The notes beneath the pieces were generated by a model that was given only the letters and a program-made list of their open reading frames with translations, was not told the DNA's origin and made no database searches. Below, one piece after another: positions 27,004 to 35,970 of a stretch of DNA of 64,000 nucleotides. The stretch comes from Flavobacteriales bacterium (GTDB lineage Bacteria > Bacteroidota > Bacteroidia > Flavobacteriales_D > Sanyastnellaceae). The position numbers and the translations under genes are program-made. Positions within the stretch are counted from its first letter, which is position 1. Each line of letters opens with the position of its first letter. Location of the stretch: positions 1 to 64,000 of the forward strand of contig JADHLY010000003.1 in NCBI GenBank assembly GCA_016780385.1, read 5' to 3'.

Positions 27004-28824
27004 ATGGAAGCCTCACCGCACATACGCCGCATCCTCCAGCGTCTGCCAGACAGTCCTGGTGTCTACCAGCATTACGATGCTGAGGGCACCCTGCTGTACA
27101 TCGGCAAGGCCAAGAGCCTCAAAAAGCGGGTCGCGAGCTACTTCAACAAAAAAACCTACGAGAACGGCAAAACGCGGCTGCTCGTCAAGAAAATCGCCGA
27201 CGTCAAGTTCATCGTGGTGCAAACCGAAGTCGATGCATTGCTGCTTGAAAACAGCATGATCAAGGAGCACCAGCCGCGCTACAACATCGAGCTGAAGGAC
27301 GACAAGACCTACCCCTCCATCGTGATCCGAAATGAGCGCTTTCCGAGGGTTCACTCCACGCGGAACGTCATCAAAAACGGCTCGGAATACTTTGGCCCCT
27401 ATGCCTCAGTCAAAACGATGCACGCTGTCCTCGACATTGCCCGAAAGCTGCACCCCATTCGCAATTGCAGCTACGATTTAAGCCAGAAAAACATCGACGC
27501 CGGAAAGTTCCGGGCTTGCTTGGAACACGACCTTGGCAACTGCAAGGCCCCATGTGTCGGAAAGCAAAGCCTCGAAGACTACGACCGTGGTGTTGAAGCC
27601 ATCCGCGACATTCTAAAGGGCAACATCAAAGACCTCGTTCGCACATACGACACAGCCATGCGCGAGGCGGCAGAGCGCTTTGCATTTGAAGCTGCAGAAG
27701 ACTTCAAGCGCCGCAAGGGGGCCCTCAAAAAATTCCAAGCCAAAAGCACCGTTGTCAATCCCAGCATCCACGACGTCGAGGTGTATTCCGTTGTGAGCGA
27801 CCCCGCAGCTGGGTACGTCAACTTCATGAAGGTCATGGATGGCAGCATCGTTCACGGACAAACCATAGAGCTCCGCAAAAGGCTCGAGGAAAGCGACCAA
27901 GACCTGCTCGAATATGGGATTTTGGAATTCCGCCGCAGGTTTGACCTGCACAGCCCAGAGATCTATACCAACCTCGATGTGCGGCCCATTCTTGGCGACG
28001 TGAAATGGCACGTGCCCCAGCGCGGCGACAAAAAGCGGTTGATTGAGCTTTCCGAGCGCAATGCCAAGTACACCATGCTCGACAAGCGCAAGCAACAAGA
28101 GCAAGTGGACCCAGAGGCGGCACAAAACCGCATCATGGAGACCCTCCAAAAAGACCTCCACCTCAAAGAGCTTCCGGTACACATCGAGTGCTTTGACAAC
28201 TCCAACATCCAAGGCACCAACCCCGCATCGGCGTGTGTGGTGTTCAAGAAAGCCAAGCCCGCCAAAGCCGACTACAGAAAGTTCAACATCAAGACCGTCG
28301 AGGGACCCGACGACTTTGCATCCATGGCTGAAGTGGTGCACCGCCGATACAAGAGGCTCCGGGACGAAGGCGAAGCACTGCCGCAACTGATCATCGTAGA
28401 TGGTGGAAAAGGGCAGTTGTCCAGTGCCGTCGGTGCTTTGGAAGACTTAGGGCTCATGGGAAAGGTGGCCATCATCGGCATCGCGAAGCGTTTGGAGGAA
28501 CTCTACTTTCCAGGAGACAGCATACCCCTGCACCTCGACAAGCGATCTGAATCATTGAAACTGATTCAACGCATGCGCGACGAAGCCCACCGCTTCTCGC
28601 TGGAACACCACAGGAAGCGCAGGAGCGCCGCTGCTTTGCGCAGCGAATTGGACGACATCCCAGGCATAGGGCCCGCCACCCGCCACAAGCTGCTCGCTGC
28701 ATTTGGCACAGTCGATGGAATCAAAGCCGCAAAAGAATCTGAGTTGCTTCGTGTCACCTCACTCAAGGTCATCCAAGCCATGCGCTCACACTGGTCAGAA
28801 GACACTGGCCAAGCATCAGAGTAA
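27004..28824 (+). CDS. uvrC: excinuclease ABC subunit C
   Basis: The 606-residue protein makes both incisions in nucleotide excision repair after UvrA/UvrB load on damaged DNA. In order it shows the N-terminal GIY-YIG nuclease (SPGVYQHYDAEGTLLYIGKAKSLKKRV, about 13-95), the Cys-rich UvrB-binding stretch (CLEHDLGNCKAPC), and a UVR region (about 200-245). The RNase H-like endonuclease domain follows (IECFDNSNIQGTNPAS, LIIVDGGKGQLS), and last tandem helix-hairpin-helix motifs (LDDIPGIGPATRHKLL). Length is normal. The ATG at 27004 was chosen over an in-frame ATG at 26932 that would overlap the divergent SDR gene. Confidence 0.95.
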   Translation: MEASPHIRRILQRLPDSPGVYQHYDAEGTLLYIGKAKSLKKRVASYFNKKTYENGKTRLLVKKIADVKFIVVQTEVDALLLENSMIKEHQPRYNIELKDDKTYPSIVIRNERFPRVHSTRNVIKNGSEYFGPYASVKTMHAVLDIARKLHPIRNCSYDLSQKNIDAGKFRACLEHDLGNCKAPCVGKQSLEDYDRGVEAIRDILKGNIKDLVRTYDTAMREAAERFAFEAAEDFKRRKGALKKFQAKSTVVNPSIHDVEVYSVVSDPAAGYVNFMKVMDGSIVHGQTIELRKRLEESDQDLLEYGILEFRRRFDLHSPEIYTNLDVRPILGDVKWHVPQRGDKKRLIELSERNAKYTMLDKRKQQEQVDPEAAQNRIMETLQKDLHLKELPVHIECFDNSNIQGTNPASACVVFKKAKPAKADYRKFNIKTVEGPDDFASMAEVVHRRYKRLRDEGEALPQLIIVDGGKGQLSSAVGALEDLGLMGKVAIIGIAKRLEELYFPGDSIPLHLDKRSESLKLIQRMRDEAHRFSLEHHRKRRSAAALRSELDDIPGIGPATRHKLLAAFGTVDGIKAAKESELLRVTSLKVIQAMRSHWSEDTGQASE

Positions 28825-28834
28825 GGAACCCTTG

Positions 28835-29947
28835 TCAGTGGGGGTTCGAAAACGCCGGATTGGACAGGAAGTCAGAGTCTGTCAGGGTGTGCAAAAACGC
28901 GATGAGGTCAGAGCGGTCTTGGCTGTCCAAGCCCAACCCGTAGTCCACGTTGTATTGCATCATCGGGTCCATGGAGGTGCTGGCCACTGCCCCGTGGTCA
29001 TAATGGTCAATCACCTCATCGATGTTGGCAAAGCGGCCATCGTGCATGTAAGGGGCCGAGACCATGACATTGCGCAATGAGGGGGTTTTGAATTTGCCAC
29101 GGTCTGCATCTTCTCCTGTCACGGCCATATAACCGATGTCCTCCATGTCCTCGTCGGCATCCAGCCCGTTGTTGCCAAACTGGTGACTGGCAAAGTCCAG
29201 ACCACTGTGGCAATGGGCGCAGTCAGCACCACTAACCTCAGGGTTGAATGGGTCGAATTCATCGAAGAACAACTGCCTCCCTCGCTCCTCGCTCTCTGTC
29301 AATGACGTCTCCCCCAGCAGCCATTGGTCGTACTTGCTGTTGTTGGACACCATGGTCAGCAAGAATTGCTCCAGGGCTTTGGCCATCCTCTCAGCGTTGA
29401 TTTCGTCGGTCCCAAAAGCCCGGGTAAAGGCATGGCGATACTGCTCCAAGGCACTCAACTCGACGGTCAAGCTCTCCAGGTCTTCGTCCATTTCCAAGCC
29501 GTCCTCAACGGGATCAAGCACCTGTTCTCTCAGGGTTGCTGCACGGCCATCCCAGAAAAATCCATGGCCGTGGTTTTCATCGTGGTGAAGGTGCCAAGCC
29601 AGGTTCGAAAGGACCATGCTGTGTCGGGGCCCTTCAATGCCCTGAATGCCCGCACTAAAAACAGCCGCATCCGAGAAGTTGCGCTGCTGGGCGTGGCAGT
29701 CTGCACAGGCTTGGGTGTTGTCACCCGACATCCGCTTCTCGTGAAACAACATCCTGCCCAACTGCACCCCGGCTTCTGTGAGCGGGTTGTCCTCAGGCCA
29801 TTGTGGTTCCGGAAAATGCCGAATGTCCAGATTGAATGGTGTTGGGTCCAAGACCACAGGCTCAATGGGGTCTAACACAGGGTCAGGGTTGCACCCCATC
29901 CACAACCCCACAAAGGCCGAAAAAAAGAAGAGACTTCTGCGTGTCAT
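28835..29947 (-). CDS. mbnH: di-heme cytochrome c peroxidase family protein, MbnH-like
   Basis: The 370-residue protein has a lipobox (VGLWMGCNP, Cys near residue 19), so it is probably a periplasm-facing lipoprotein. Two c-type heme motifs are seen, CADCH (near 82) and CAHCH (near 240), with MauG/CcpA-type segments GRMLFHEKRMSG and FKTPSLRNVMVSAPYMHDGR. The gene overlaps the upstream MbnP-family gene by 4 bases (ATGA). That pairing points to MbnH, the di-heme enzyme known to oxidise a tryptophan of MbnP to kynurenine, which then takes part in copper binding, rather than to a peroxide-detoxifying CcpA. Assignment to MbnH rests on context plus family. Confidence 0.82.
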   Translation of the reverse strand: MTRRSLFFFSAFVGLWMGCNPDPVLDPIEPVVLDPTPFNLDIRHFPEPQWPEDNPLTEAGVQLGRMLFHEKRMSGDNTQACADCHAQQRNFSDAAVFSAGIQGIEGPRHSMVLSNLAWHLHHDENHGHGFFWDGRAATLREQVLDPVEDGLEMDEDLESLTVELSALEQYRHAFTRAFGTDEINAERMAKALEQFLLTMVSNNSKYDQWLLGETSLTESEERGRQLFFDEFDPFNPEVSGADCAHCHSGLDFASHQFGNNGLDADEDMEDIGYMAVTGEDADRGKFKTPSLRNVMVSAPYMHDGRFANIDEVIDHYDHGAVASTSMDPMMQYNVDYGLGLDSQDRSDLIAFLHTLTDSDFLSNPAFSNPH

Positions 29948-30897
29948 CCCTGCACCCAGCGCCGGGTAAAACGACCACCTTGGCCTGAAACCGTGATCAA
30001 AAATGCCCCTGCAGGAACGTCTTTGAGATCATAGGTCCGCGTTCCAGAAGGGATATTGGTTTGGCCCAAAGAGCGGCCCAACAAATCCAAAAGCTCCACT
30101 TGGACCACCGAGCCAAGAGGTGCGTCAAATTGAATGCGCGCACCGCCGTCCAAAGGCATCAGGTTAAACCCAAAATCCTGAGGCACGGTGGCCTCAACAT
30201 TGCTCGCCCCAGGCAAGCGAAATACATGGTCAACAGTATTGTTACAGACCAAGACCGCTTCTCCGCTTTCTCCGTGGTTGATCAGGCCTGCTGACACAGA
30301 AAGGTCTTGGTAGAAGCCCAACACATCGGCTTCAACATCCAACACCAAAGTTCCGTCCTCCATGCTGGCCAAAACCTCCATCTCTCCTGGGAAATGATTG
30401 TTGTCGCCCAATGCATGGATTTCGTGGGTGATGATGCCATTGATGCCTGCTCCGCCTTCCAATGCAACAAAGCGATAGCCCGCAGACCATCCCCAGTGCA
30501 TGCTCGGCACCTGCGGCGCCAATGGGTGATCAGATGGCCAGGCAGCAGGGTCGGCGTGGTTGTTGTTGGGGTCAATACCCACACTAAACTTCAAGGATTC
30601 CACATTGGAAACCCCGTCAACCTCACCCAGAGCGTGGGCCACATCCTCGAAGGCGTCGGCCAACACGTAGGCACCCTCGATGGGCGTCTCCATTCCTCCG
30701 TCGTGGACGAGGGTGAACATGCTGAGGTAATACTCTAAACGATTGATCTCGACCGCTTCACCCAAGATGGTGACGACTTCCGCGTCCGCATTGAAATCCA
30801 ACTGACCCACTTTGTGGTCAATGCGCAATTCAACAGGCGTTTGTGCCTGAACAAAGCCGGCAATGGCAACGAAAAAGAAAAAGAGTGCAGCCCGCAT
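29944..30897 (-). CDS. mbnP: MbnP-family copper-binding protein with T9SS type A tail
   Basis: The 317-residue protein has a signal peptide (about 1-18) and an MbnP-like domain (about 19-235). Typical segments are VEINRLEYYLSMF, KFSVGIDP, MHWGWSAGYRFVALEG (the conserved Trp-rich stretch) and FHIH-like ITHEIHALGDN. The C-terminal ~75 residues (LDLLGRSLGQTNI, PAGAFLITVSGQGG) form a type A T9SS sorting domain, so the protein is sent to the cell surface. MbnP homologues bind copper with help from a partner MbnH that modifies a Trp. The partner is the next gene with a 4-base overlap. The fusion of MbnP to a T9SS signal is the notable point. Confidence 0.8.
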   Translation of the reverse strand: MRAALFFFFVAIAGFVQAQTPVELRIDHKVGQLDFNADAEVVTILGEAVEINRLEYYLSMFTLVHDGGMETPIEGAYVLADAFEDVAHALGEVDGVSNVESLKFSVGIDPNNNHADPAAWPSDHPLAPQVPSMHWGWSAGYRFVALEGGAGINGIITHEIHALGDNNHFPGEMEVLASMEDGTLVLDVEADVLGFYQDLSVSAGLINHGESGEAVLVCNNTVDHVFRLPGASNVEATVPQDFGFNLMPLDGGARIQFDAPLGSVVQVELLDLLGRSLGQTNIPSGTRTYDLKDVPAGAFLITVSGQGGRFTRRWVQG

Positions 30898-30948
30898 AGT
30901 CTGACAGAGTTATAGAGTCCAAGGTGAAAATACGAAAATTCCTGCGCA

Positions 30949-30956
30949 TAGCTTTG
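30949..30956 (+). promoter_or_regulatory. -7 promoter box (TAGCTTTG) abutting thiL start
   Basis: TAGCTTTG is an exact TAnnTTTG element ending 4 bases before the thiL ATG at 30961, in the 63-base divergent gap shared with mbnP. A start site within a few bases of the box would give a leaderless thiL mRNA. Confidence 0.6.
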
Positions 30957-30960
30957 TGCC

Positions 30961-32007
30961 ATGGACGCGGAACGCACAGAAATAGGTACCATCGGCGAAT
31001 TTGGCCTTATTGCTGAACTCACCAAGGACATCAAGCTTCAACATCCGCGCACGGTCCTTGGTGTAGGGGATGATGCCGCGATCGTGGCCCCACCTGCTTC
31101 GGGGAAGCAAACCGTGGTCAGCACCGATTTGCTGTGCGAAGGGATTCATTTCGACCTGATGTATGCCCCGCTCAAGCACTTGGGCTACAAAGCCATTGTG
31201 GTCAACCTGAGCGATTTGTGTGCCATGAATGCACTGCCGACCCATGTGGTGGTCGGCCTCGCCCTCTCTAACCGATTTAGCGTTGAAGCCGCCAAGGAGT
31301 TGTACGCCGGCATGAAGCTCGCTTGTGAGCGCTACAAGGTGGATTTGATCGGCGGAGACACCACCAGCTCAAAGTCTGGTCTGATGATTTCTGTGACCGC
31401 TTTCGGGGAGGTAGAAAAGGACAAGGCAACCCTCCGGAATGGTGCAAAGGCAGGGGATCTCGTGTTGGTGAGCGGAGAACTTGGGGGGGCCTTCATGGGC
31501 CTTCAGGTGCTCGAACGTGAAAAACACGTGTTTCAAGAGGCGCCAGGTGCACAACCCGATTTGACGGGCTTTGACGGATTGCTCGAGCGCCAGCTCAAGC
31601 CCGAAGCACGCGTAGACGTCGTCGAAGAACTGGCCAAGCTTGAAGTCGTTCCAACATCCATGATCGACATCTCAGACGGTCTCGCATCCGAAGCCCTGCA
31701 CATTGCATCGGCATCGGGATGTGGCGTTCGTTTGCACGAGGACAAAATTCCCATGGGCGAAAAGATGTACGAGACGGCCCGGGCATTCAATTTGGACCCC
31801 ACCCTGTGCACCCTCAGCGGTGGCGAGGACTACGAATTGCTCTTCACAGTGCCGCAAGACCGTTTCGAACACTTCAAAAACCACCCCATGTTCTCCATTG
31901 TAGGCTACATGACGGACGACCCTAACGAGCGCACCCTCATCACGCGCAACGGGATGGAGACCGAACTCAAGGCGCAAGGCTGGGACGGCTTCAAAGAGGA
32001 AGAATAA
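30961..32007 (+). CDS. thiL: thiamine-monophosphate kinase
   Basis: The 348-residue protein makes thiamine diphosphate from thiamine monophosphate and ATP, the last step of the pathway. It has the N-terminal GEFGLI, the metal/nucleotide motif VLGVGDDAAIV, the STDLLCEGIHFD segment, VNLSDLCAMNA, LIGGDTTSS and the C-terminal MIDISDGLASE and LSGGEDYELLFT. Family length is about 330, so it is complete. The start ATG at 30961 is supported by the adjoining -7 box. The SUF operon promoter lies 38-72 bases after its stop. Confidence 0.95.
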   Translation: MDAERTEIGTIGEFGLIAELTKDIKLQHPRTVLGVGDDAAIVAPPASGKQTVVSTDLLCEGIHFDLMYAPLKHLGYKAIVVNLSDLCAMNALPTHVVVGLALSNRFSVEAAKELYAGMKLACERYKVDLIGGDTTSSKSGLMISVTAFGEVEKDKATLRNGAKAGDLVLVSGELGGAFMGLQVLEREKHVFQEAPGAQPDLTGFDGLLERQLKPEARVDVVEELAKLEVVPTSMIDISDGLASEALHIASASGCGVRLHEDKIPMGEKMYETARAFNLDPTLCTLSGGEDYELLFTVPQDRFEHFKNHPMFSIVGYMTDDPNERTLITRNGMETELKAQGWDGFKEEE

Positions 32008-32043
32008 CCCTCCTTATGCCCTTTGGCGAACTTTGACGTTCGT

Positions 32044-32064
32044 TATTTGGACTGCGTCCAAATA
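32044..32064. promoter_or_regulatory. 21-bp palindrome, candidate SUF operator
   Basis: TATTTGGAC-TGC-GTCCAAATA has perfect 9-bp arms and a 3-base centre. It begins at the candidate -33 TTTG (32046-32049) and fills the spacer before the -7 box at 32072. That is the classical place for a repressor or an Fe-S-responsive regulator to act on the SUF operon. Confidence 0.6.
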
Positions 32065-32079
32065 GCCTCATTACCTTTG
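32046..32079 (+). promoter_or_regulatory. SUF operon promoter TTTG-N22-TACCTTTG
   Basis: TTTG at 32046-32049 and the exact -7 box TACCTTTG at 32072-32079 are 22 bases apart. Transcription would start near 32086, giving a leader of about 35 bases before the sufA-like gene at 32122. Confidence 0.65.
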
Positions 32080-32121
32080 CGCACCATACCCTGAAAGGGG
32101 GATTTTTATTAGGACCAACGG

Positions 32122-32448
32122 ATGATCACTGTCCACGAAAATGCACGCGACCAGGTGCGACGCCTGATGGCTGAAGATGGCTCCCCCGAAGGCAGCTTCG
32201 TGAGGGTAGGCGTTAAAGGGGGCGGTTGTAGTGGCCTCATGTACGAATTGACTTTCGACCATGAGCTCAAAGAAGGGGACCAAACCTTCGAAGACAATGG
32301 CGTGAAAGTCGTGGTCGATCGCAAAAGCTTTTTGTACCTCGTCGGCACGGAACTCCAGTACTCTGGGGGGCTGAACGGCAAGGGTTTTGTGTTTCACAAT
32401 CCGAACGCCAACAGAACTTGTGGCTGCGGAGAGAGTTTCTCCATTTGA
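32122..32448 (+). CDS. sufA: iron-sulfur cluster assembly accessory protein (SufA/IscA/ErpA type)
   Basis: The 108-residue A-type carrier shows the three conserved cysteines: one in [11 protein letters not shown] (near residue 37) and two in the C-terminal CGC of [11 protein letters not shown]-type carriers take Fe-S clusters from the SufBCD scaffold and pass them to target proteins. Length is normal. It is the first gene of the SUF operon, 16 bases before sufB, directly behind the promoter at 32046-32079. SufA, IscA and ErpA cannot be told apart from sequence alone; context favours SufA. Confidence 0.9.
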   Translation: MITVHENARDQVRRLMAEDGSPEGSFVRVGVKGGGCSGLMYELTFDHELKEGDQTFEDNGVKVVVDRKSFLYLVGTELQYSGGLNGKGFVFHNPNANRTCGCGESFSI

Positions 32449-32464
32449 GGCAACAACCGACCGA

Positions 32465-33913
32465 ATGAGCGCCGCAGAGGAAAACCCGCTTTTGGATGAG
32501 TTCACCCGCAAGGAGTATGAATTCGGCTTCACGACGGACATCGATGCAGATACACTTGCACCGGGGCTCAATGAAGAGGTCATCCGCATCATCAGCAAGA
32601 AAAAGAACGAGCCAGAGTGGATGCTCAATTGGAGGCTGGAGGCCTTTAGCGTCTGGCAAACCATGGAAGAACCGGAATGGGCACATGTTCAGTACAAGAA
32701 GCCCGACTACCAGGCCATCAGCTATTACAGCGCGCCCAAATCCAAGGCACCCCTGGGTTCCCTCGATGAAGTCGATCCGGAGTTGCGGGCGACCATGGAC
32801 AAGCTCGGCATCTCCATGGAGGAGCAGAAACGCCTTTCTGGCGTCGCTGTGGACTTCGTGATGGACAGTGTCTCCGTCGCCACCTCTTTCAAGGACAAGT
32901 TGGCCGAACTCGGCATCATCTTCTGTTCCATGAGTGAGGCCATTCAGGAACACCCCGAGCTGGTGAAGCAACACCTCGGTACTGTAGTGCCGGTCAAGGA
33001 CAATTTCTTCTCCGCGCTCAACGCTGCGGTCTTCACCGACGGGTCTTTCTGCTACATCCCCAAGGGCGCTAGGTGCCCCATGGAATTGTCGACCTACTTC
33101 CGCATCAACGAAGCGGGAACCGGTCAATTCGAGCGCACACTCGTGGTCGCCGAAGCGGGCAGCTATGTGAGCTACCTCGAAGGCTGCACGGCACCGCAGC
33201 GCGATGAAAACCAACTGCACGCAGCGGTGGTAGAGCTGATCGCCAAGGACGACGCCGAAATCAAATACAGCACGGTCCAGAATTGGTACCCCGGTGACGC
33301 CGAAGGCAAAGGAGGCGTCTTCAACTTCGTCACCAAGCGTGGCATCTGTGAAGCCCGCGCGAAAATCAGCTGGACCCAAGTTGAAACGGGTTCTGCCGTC
33401 ACCTGGAAATACCCCAGCTGCATCCTGAAAGGCGATGGCAGCGTGGGCGAATTCTATTCCGTGGCTGTCACCAACAACGCACAGCAGGCCGATACCGGTA
33501 CCAAGATGATCCACCTCGGTGCCAACACGCATTCGACCATCATATCCAAGGGGATTTCCGCCGGAAACAGCCAAAACAGCTACCGCGGCCTCGTCCAAAT
33601 CGGACCCCGCGCCCGCAATGCCCGGAACTTTTCGCAGTGTGACTCGCTCTTGATGACCGACACAAGCGGTGCCCACACGTTCCCGTACATCGAGACGAAG
33701 AACCCCACCGCCCACGTCGAACACGAAGCGACCACGTCCCGCATCGGAGAAGACCAAATCTTTTACTGCCTTCAACGCGGCCTCACCGAGGAGCAAGCCA
33801 TCGGACTGATTGTCAATGGCTACGCCAAAGAAGTCCTCAACAAACTGCCCATGGAGTTCGCCGTGGAAGCCCGCAAATTGCTCGCCATCTCCCTCGAAGG
33901 GAGCGTGGGTTGA
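32465..33913 (+). CDS. sufB: Fe-S cluster assembly scaffold SufB
   Basis: The 482-residue protein is the scaffold core that, with SufC and SufD, builds clusters from sulfur delivered by SufS-SufE. Conserved segments include [47 protein letters not shown] (the sulfur-transfer Cys), [10 protein letters not shown] and the C-terminal [16 protein letters not shown] and [18 protein letters not shown]. The ATG at 32465 ([10 protein letters not shown]) was chosen because the longer frame from 32387 overlaps the sufA-like gene. sufC follows after 21 bases. Confidence 0.96.
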   Translation: MSAAEENPLLDEFTRKEYEFGFTTDIDADTLAPGLNEEVIRIISKKKNEPEWMLNWRLEAFSVWQTMEEPEWAHVQYKKPDYQAISYYSAPKSKAPLGSLDEVDPELRATMDKLGISMEEQKRLSGVAVDFVMDSVSVATSFKDKLAELGIIFCSMSEAIQEHPELVKQHLGTVVPVKDNFFSALNAAVFTDGSFCYIPKGARCPMELSTYFRINEAGTGQFERTLVVAEAGSYVSYLEGCTAPQRDENQLHAAVVELIAKDDAEIKYSTVQNWYPGDAEGKGGVFNFVTKRGICEARAKISWTQVETGSAVTWKYPSCILKGDGSVGEFYSVAVTNNAQQADTGTKMIHLGANTHSTIISKGISAGNSQNSYRGLVQIGPRARNARNFSQCDSLLMTDTSGAHTFPYIETKNPTAHVEHEATTSRIGEDQIFYCLQRGLTEEQAIGLIVNGYAKEVLNKLPMEFAVEARKLLAISLEGSVG

Positions 33914-33934
33914 ATACGCCATCCCGATCCAACC

Positions 33935-34696
33935 ATGCTCAAGATCGAAAACCTCCACGCCCGCATCGGCGATACCGAAATCCTCAAGGGCCTGACCCTC
34001 AGCCTTGGGACAGGAGAAGTGCACGCCATCATGGGACCCAATGGCTCCGGAAAGAGCACCTTGGCGAGCATCCTCGCCGGGCGTGAAGACTATGAAGTCA
34101 CGGCAGGCAGCATCACTTTTGACGGGGTCGACCTGCTCGAACTCGATGCCACAGAACGCGCTGTTGCTGGCATCTTCCTCGCCTTTCAATACCCGGTGGA
34201 AATCCCCGGTGTGTCCAACATCAACTTCCTGCGGACCGCCCTGAATAGCATCCGCGAACAGCGCGAAGAAGCCCCCATCTCCGGCAAGGATTTCCTCGCC
34301 AAGGTCAAGGCTTGTGCCCAACTGGTCGAACTTGACGGCAAGCTGCGGGACCGCTCGGTCAACGAAGGCTTCAGCGGCGGTGAAAAGAAGCGCAACGAAG
34401 TCTTCCAAATGGCCATGCTCGAGCCGCGCCTCGCCGTGCTCGACGAAACGGACAGTGGACTGGATATCGATGCCTTGCGCATTGTCTCCCACGGCGTCAA
34501 CAGCATGCGCTCCGCAGACCGCAGCTTCCTGGTCATCACGCACTATCAGCGCCTGTTGGACCACATCGTGCCCGACCATGTGCACGTGCTTGCCGGTGGC
34601 CGCATTGTGCACAGCGGAGGCAAGGAACTCGCCCTCGAACTCGAAGAGAAGGGGTACGATTGGATTGTCGACGCGCAAGCCACCGAACAGGCATGA
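33935..34696 (+). CDS. sufC: Fe-S cluster assembly ATPase SufC
   Basis: The 253-residue ABC-type ATPase powers the SufBCD scaffold in the cytoplasm. It shows Walker A GPNGSGKST (near residue 34), the SufC-specific FLAFQYPVEIPGVSN, the ABC signature FSGGEKKRNEV, Walker B LAVLDETDSGLDID and the H-loop VITHYQRLL. Length is normal for the family. Its stop overlaps the sufD start by 4 bases (ATGA), indicating coupled translation. Confidence 0.97.
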   Translation: MLKIENLHARIGDTEILKGLTLSLGTGEVHAIMGPNGSGKSTLASILAGREDYEVTAGSITFDGVDLLELDATERAVAGIFLAFQYPVEIPGVSNINFLRTALNSIREQREEAPISGKDFLAKVKACAQLVELDGKLRDRSVNEGFSGGEKKRNEVFQMAMLEPRLAVLDETDSGLDIDALRIVSHGVNSMRSADRSFLVITHYQRLLDHIVPDHVHVLAGGRIVHSGGKELALELEEKGYDWIVDAQATEQA

Positions 34697-35970
34697 GCGA
34701 AGTGGCCACACCTTCCAAGCACGCGGTACTCGCCACCCGCATTACCGATGCGTGCTCGGCGCATGGTGTCGTGGGAGAAGGGAATCCACAGGCCATCGCG
34801 GCACTGGAGGCCTTGCCCTACCCGACCACCCGACAAGAGCGCTGGAAATACACCCGCGTCACCCGTCTCTTGGACATCGCGCCACAGGCCACTCCTGCAG
34901 GCACCCTCCCGGAACCCGTGCTGGCCGGACTCGATGCCCACACCCTCACATTTGTAGCGGGCCAATACATGGGCGACGACATCCTCGACGAAGGGCCTGA
35001 AGGCTGCTTTGTGGGCCCTCGCTCTGTGGCGCTCGAGCGATACCCCCAACGGGTCCTCGAGGGCTCAACCGATGGGTTTGCCACTACCGAATGGTTTGCC
35101 GCCTTGCAGTCTGCCGCTCCGCAAGACGGCGGTTGTGTCATTGTTCCCGCCGGTCATCGGTTGGAACGGCCTGTTGTGCTCCGCCATCACATGCCCAGCG
35201 GAATCGGCGTTGCCCAGCCTGAGCACCTCTTCCTGATCGGAGACGGCGCCACAGCAGAAGGCATCATCTGGTCAGACAGCGCCACTGACGCGGCCGGACT
35301 CCTGAACGGCGCCATCACAGCCAAAGTGGGCGACATGGCTGATTTCTCCCTCGAAATCGTGCAGGATGAGCCTGGTGAATTGCACCACATTGGTCACCAC
35401 CACTTCACGCAAGGGGCCAATAGCAAGCTCACCGTTCGCACCGCGACAGCCAATGCCCATTGGCTCCGCAACGACCTGCACATCGTCCAAGACGGTGTTC
35501 ACGCAGACAGCACCTTCCACGGATGCTACCTGCCCAACGGTCAACAGTTTGTGGATCATCACACCCGCATCGATCACGCCCACCCGGACGGCCGTTCCAA
35601 CGAGCTCTACAAAGGCCTTGCGGCAGACCGGTCCACTGCGGTCTTCAATGGCAAGATCATGGTCCACAAGGATGCCCAGCGCATCGAAGCCTACCAGAGC
35701 AACCGCAACCTCTTATTGGGAGAGCAAGCGGCCATGTACGCCAAGCCTGAATTGGAAATTTACGCGGACGATGTTCGGTGCAGCCACGGTTGTACCACAG
35801 GACAATTCGACCGCGAAGCCCTGTTCTATCTGCGCTCGCGCGGCATGACAGAAACCGCAGCACACAATTTGCTCGTACAAGCGTTCCTCGCCGAAGTCCT
35901 CGACGGCTTCCGCGAAGAAATCCGCGACTACGTGCACGACGTGTACGCCCGCAGGCTGGGCTGGAGCTGA
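34693..35970 (+). CDS. sufD: Fe-S cluster assembly protein SufD
   Basis: The 425-residue protein is the SufB paralogue that completes the SufBC2D scaffold and helps acquire iron. The N-terminal part (about 1-130) is helical and divergent (RQERWKYTRVTRLLD). The C-terminal beta-helix core has HHHFTQGANSKL, GCYLPNGQQFVDHHT, the HPDGRSNELYKG segment and ADDVRCSHGCTTGQFD (conserved Cys/His). The ATG at 34693 overlaps sufC by 4 bases. Its TGA shares a base with the tlyA ATG (TGATG), so tlyA is inside the same operon. Confidence 0.94.
   Translation: MSEVATPSKHAVLATRITDACSAHGVVGEGNPQAIAALEALPYPTTRQERWKYTRVTRLLDIAPQATPAGTLPEPVLAGLDAHTLTFVAGQYMGDDILDEGPEGCFVGPRSVALERYPQRVLEGSTDGFATTEWFAALQSAAPQDGGCVIVPAGHRLERPVVLRHHMPSGIGVAQPEHLFLIGDGATAEGIIWSDSATDAAGLLNGAITAKVGDMADFSLEIVQDEPGELHHIGHHHFTQGANSKLTVRTATANAHWLRNDLHIVQDGVHADSTFHGCYLPNGQQFVDHHTRIDHAHPDGRSNELYKGLAADRSTAVFNGKIMVHKDAQRIEAYQSNRNLLLGEQAAMYAKPELEIYADDVRCSHGCTTGQFDREALFYLRSRGMTETAAHNLLVQAFLAEVLDGFREEIRDYVHDVYARRLGWS

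Noticed and set aside
28835..29947. Simple cytochrome c peroxidase (CcpA) for peroxide defence
   Set aside because: Not excluded, but the 4-base overlap with an MbnP-family gene makes the MbnH role more likely, so I did not use the CcpA name.
32267..34711. 814-codon open frame antisense to the sufA-like gene, sufB and sufC
   Set aside because: It is a shadow produced by GC-rich codon use of well-identified genes on the other strand. Its translation has no domain and biased composition.
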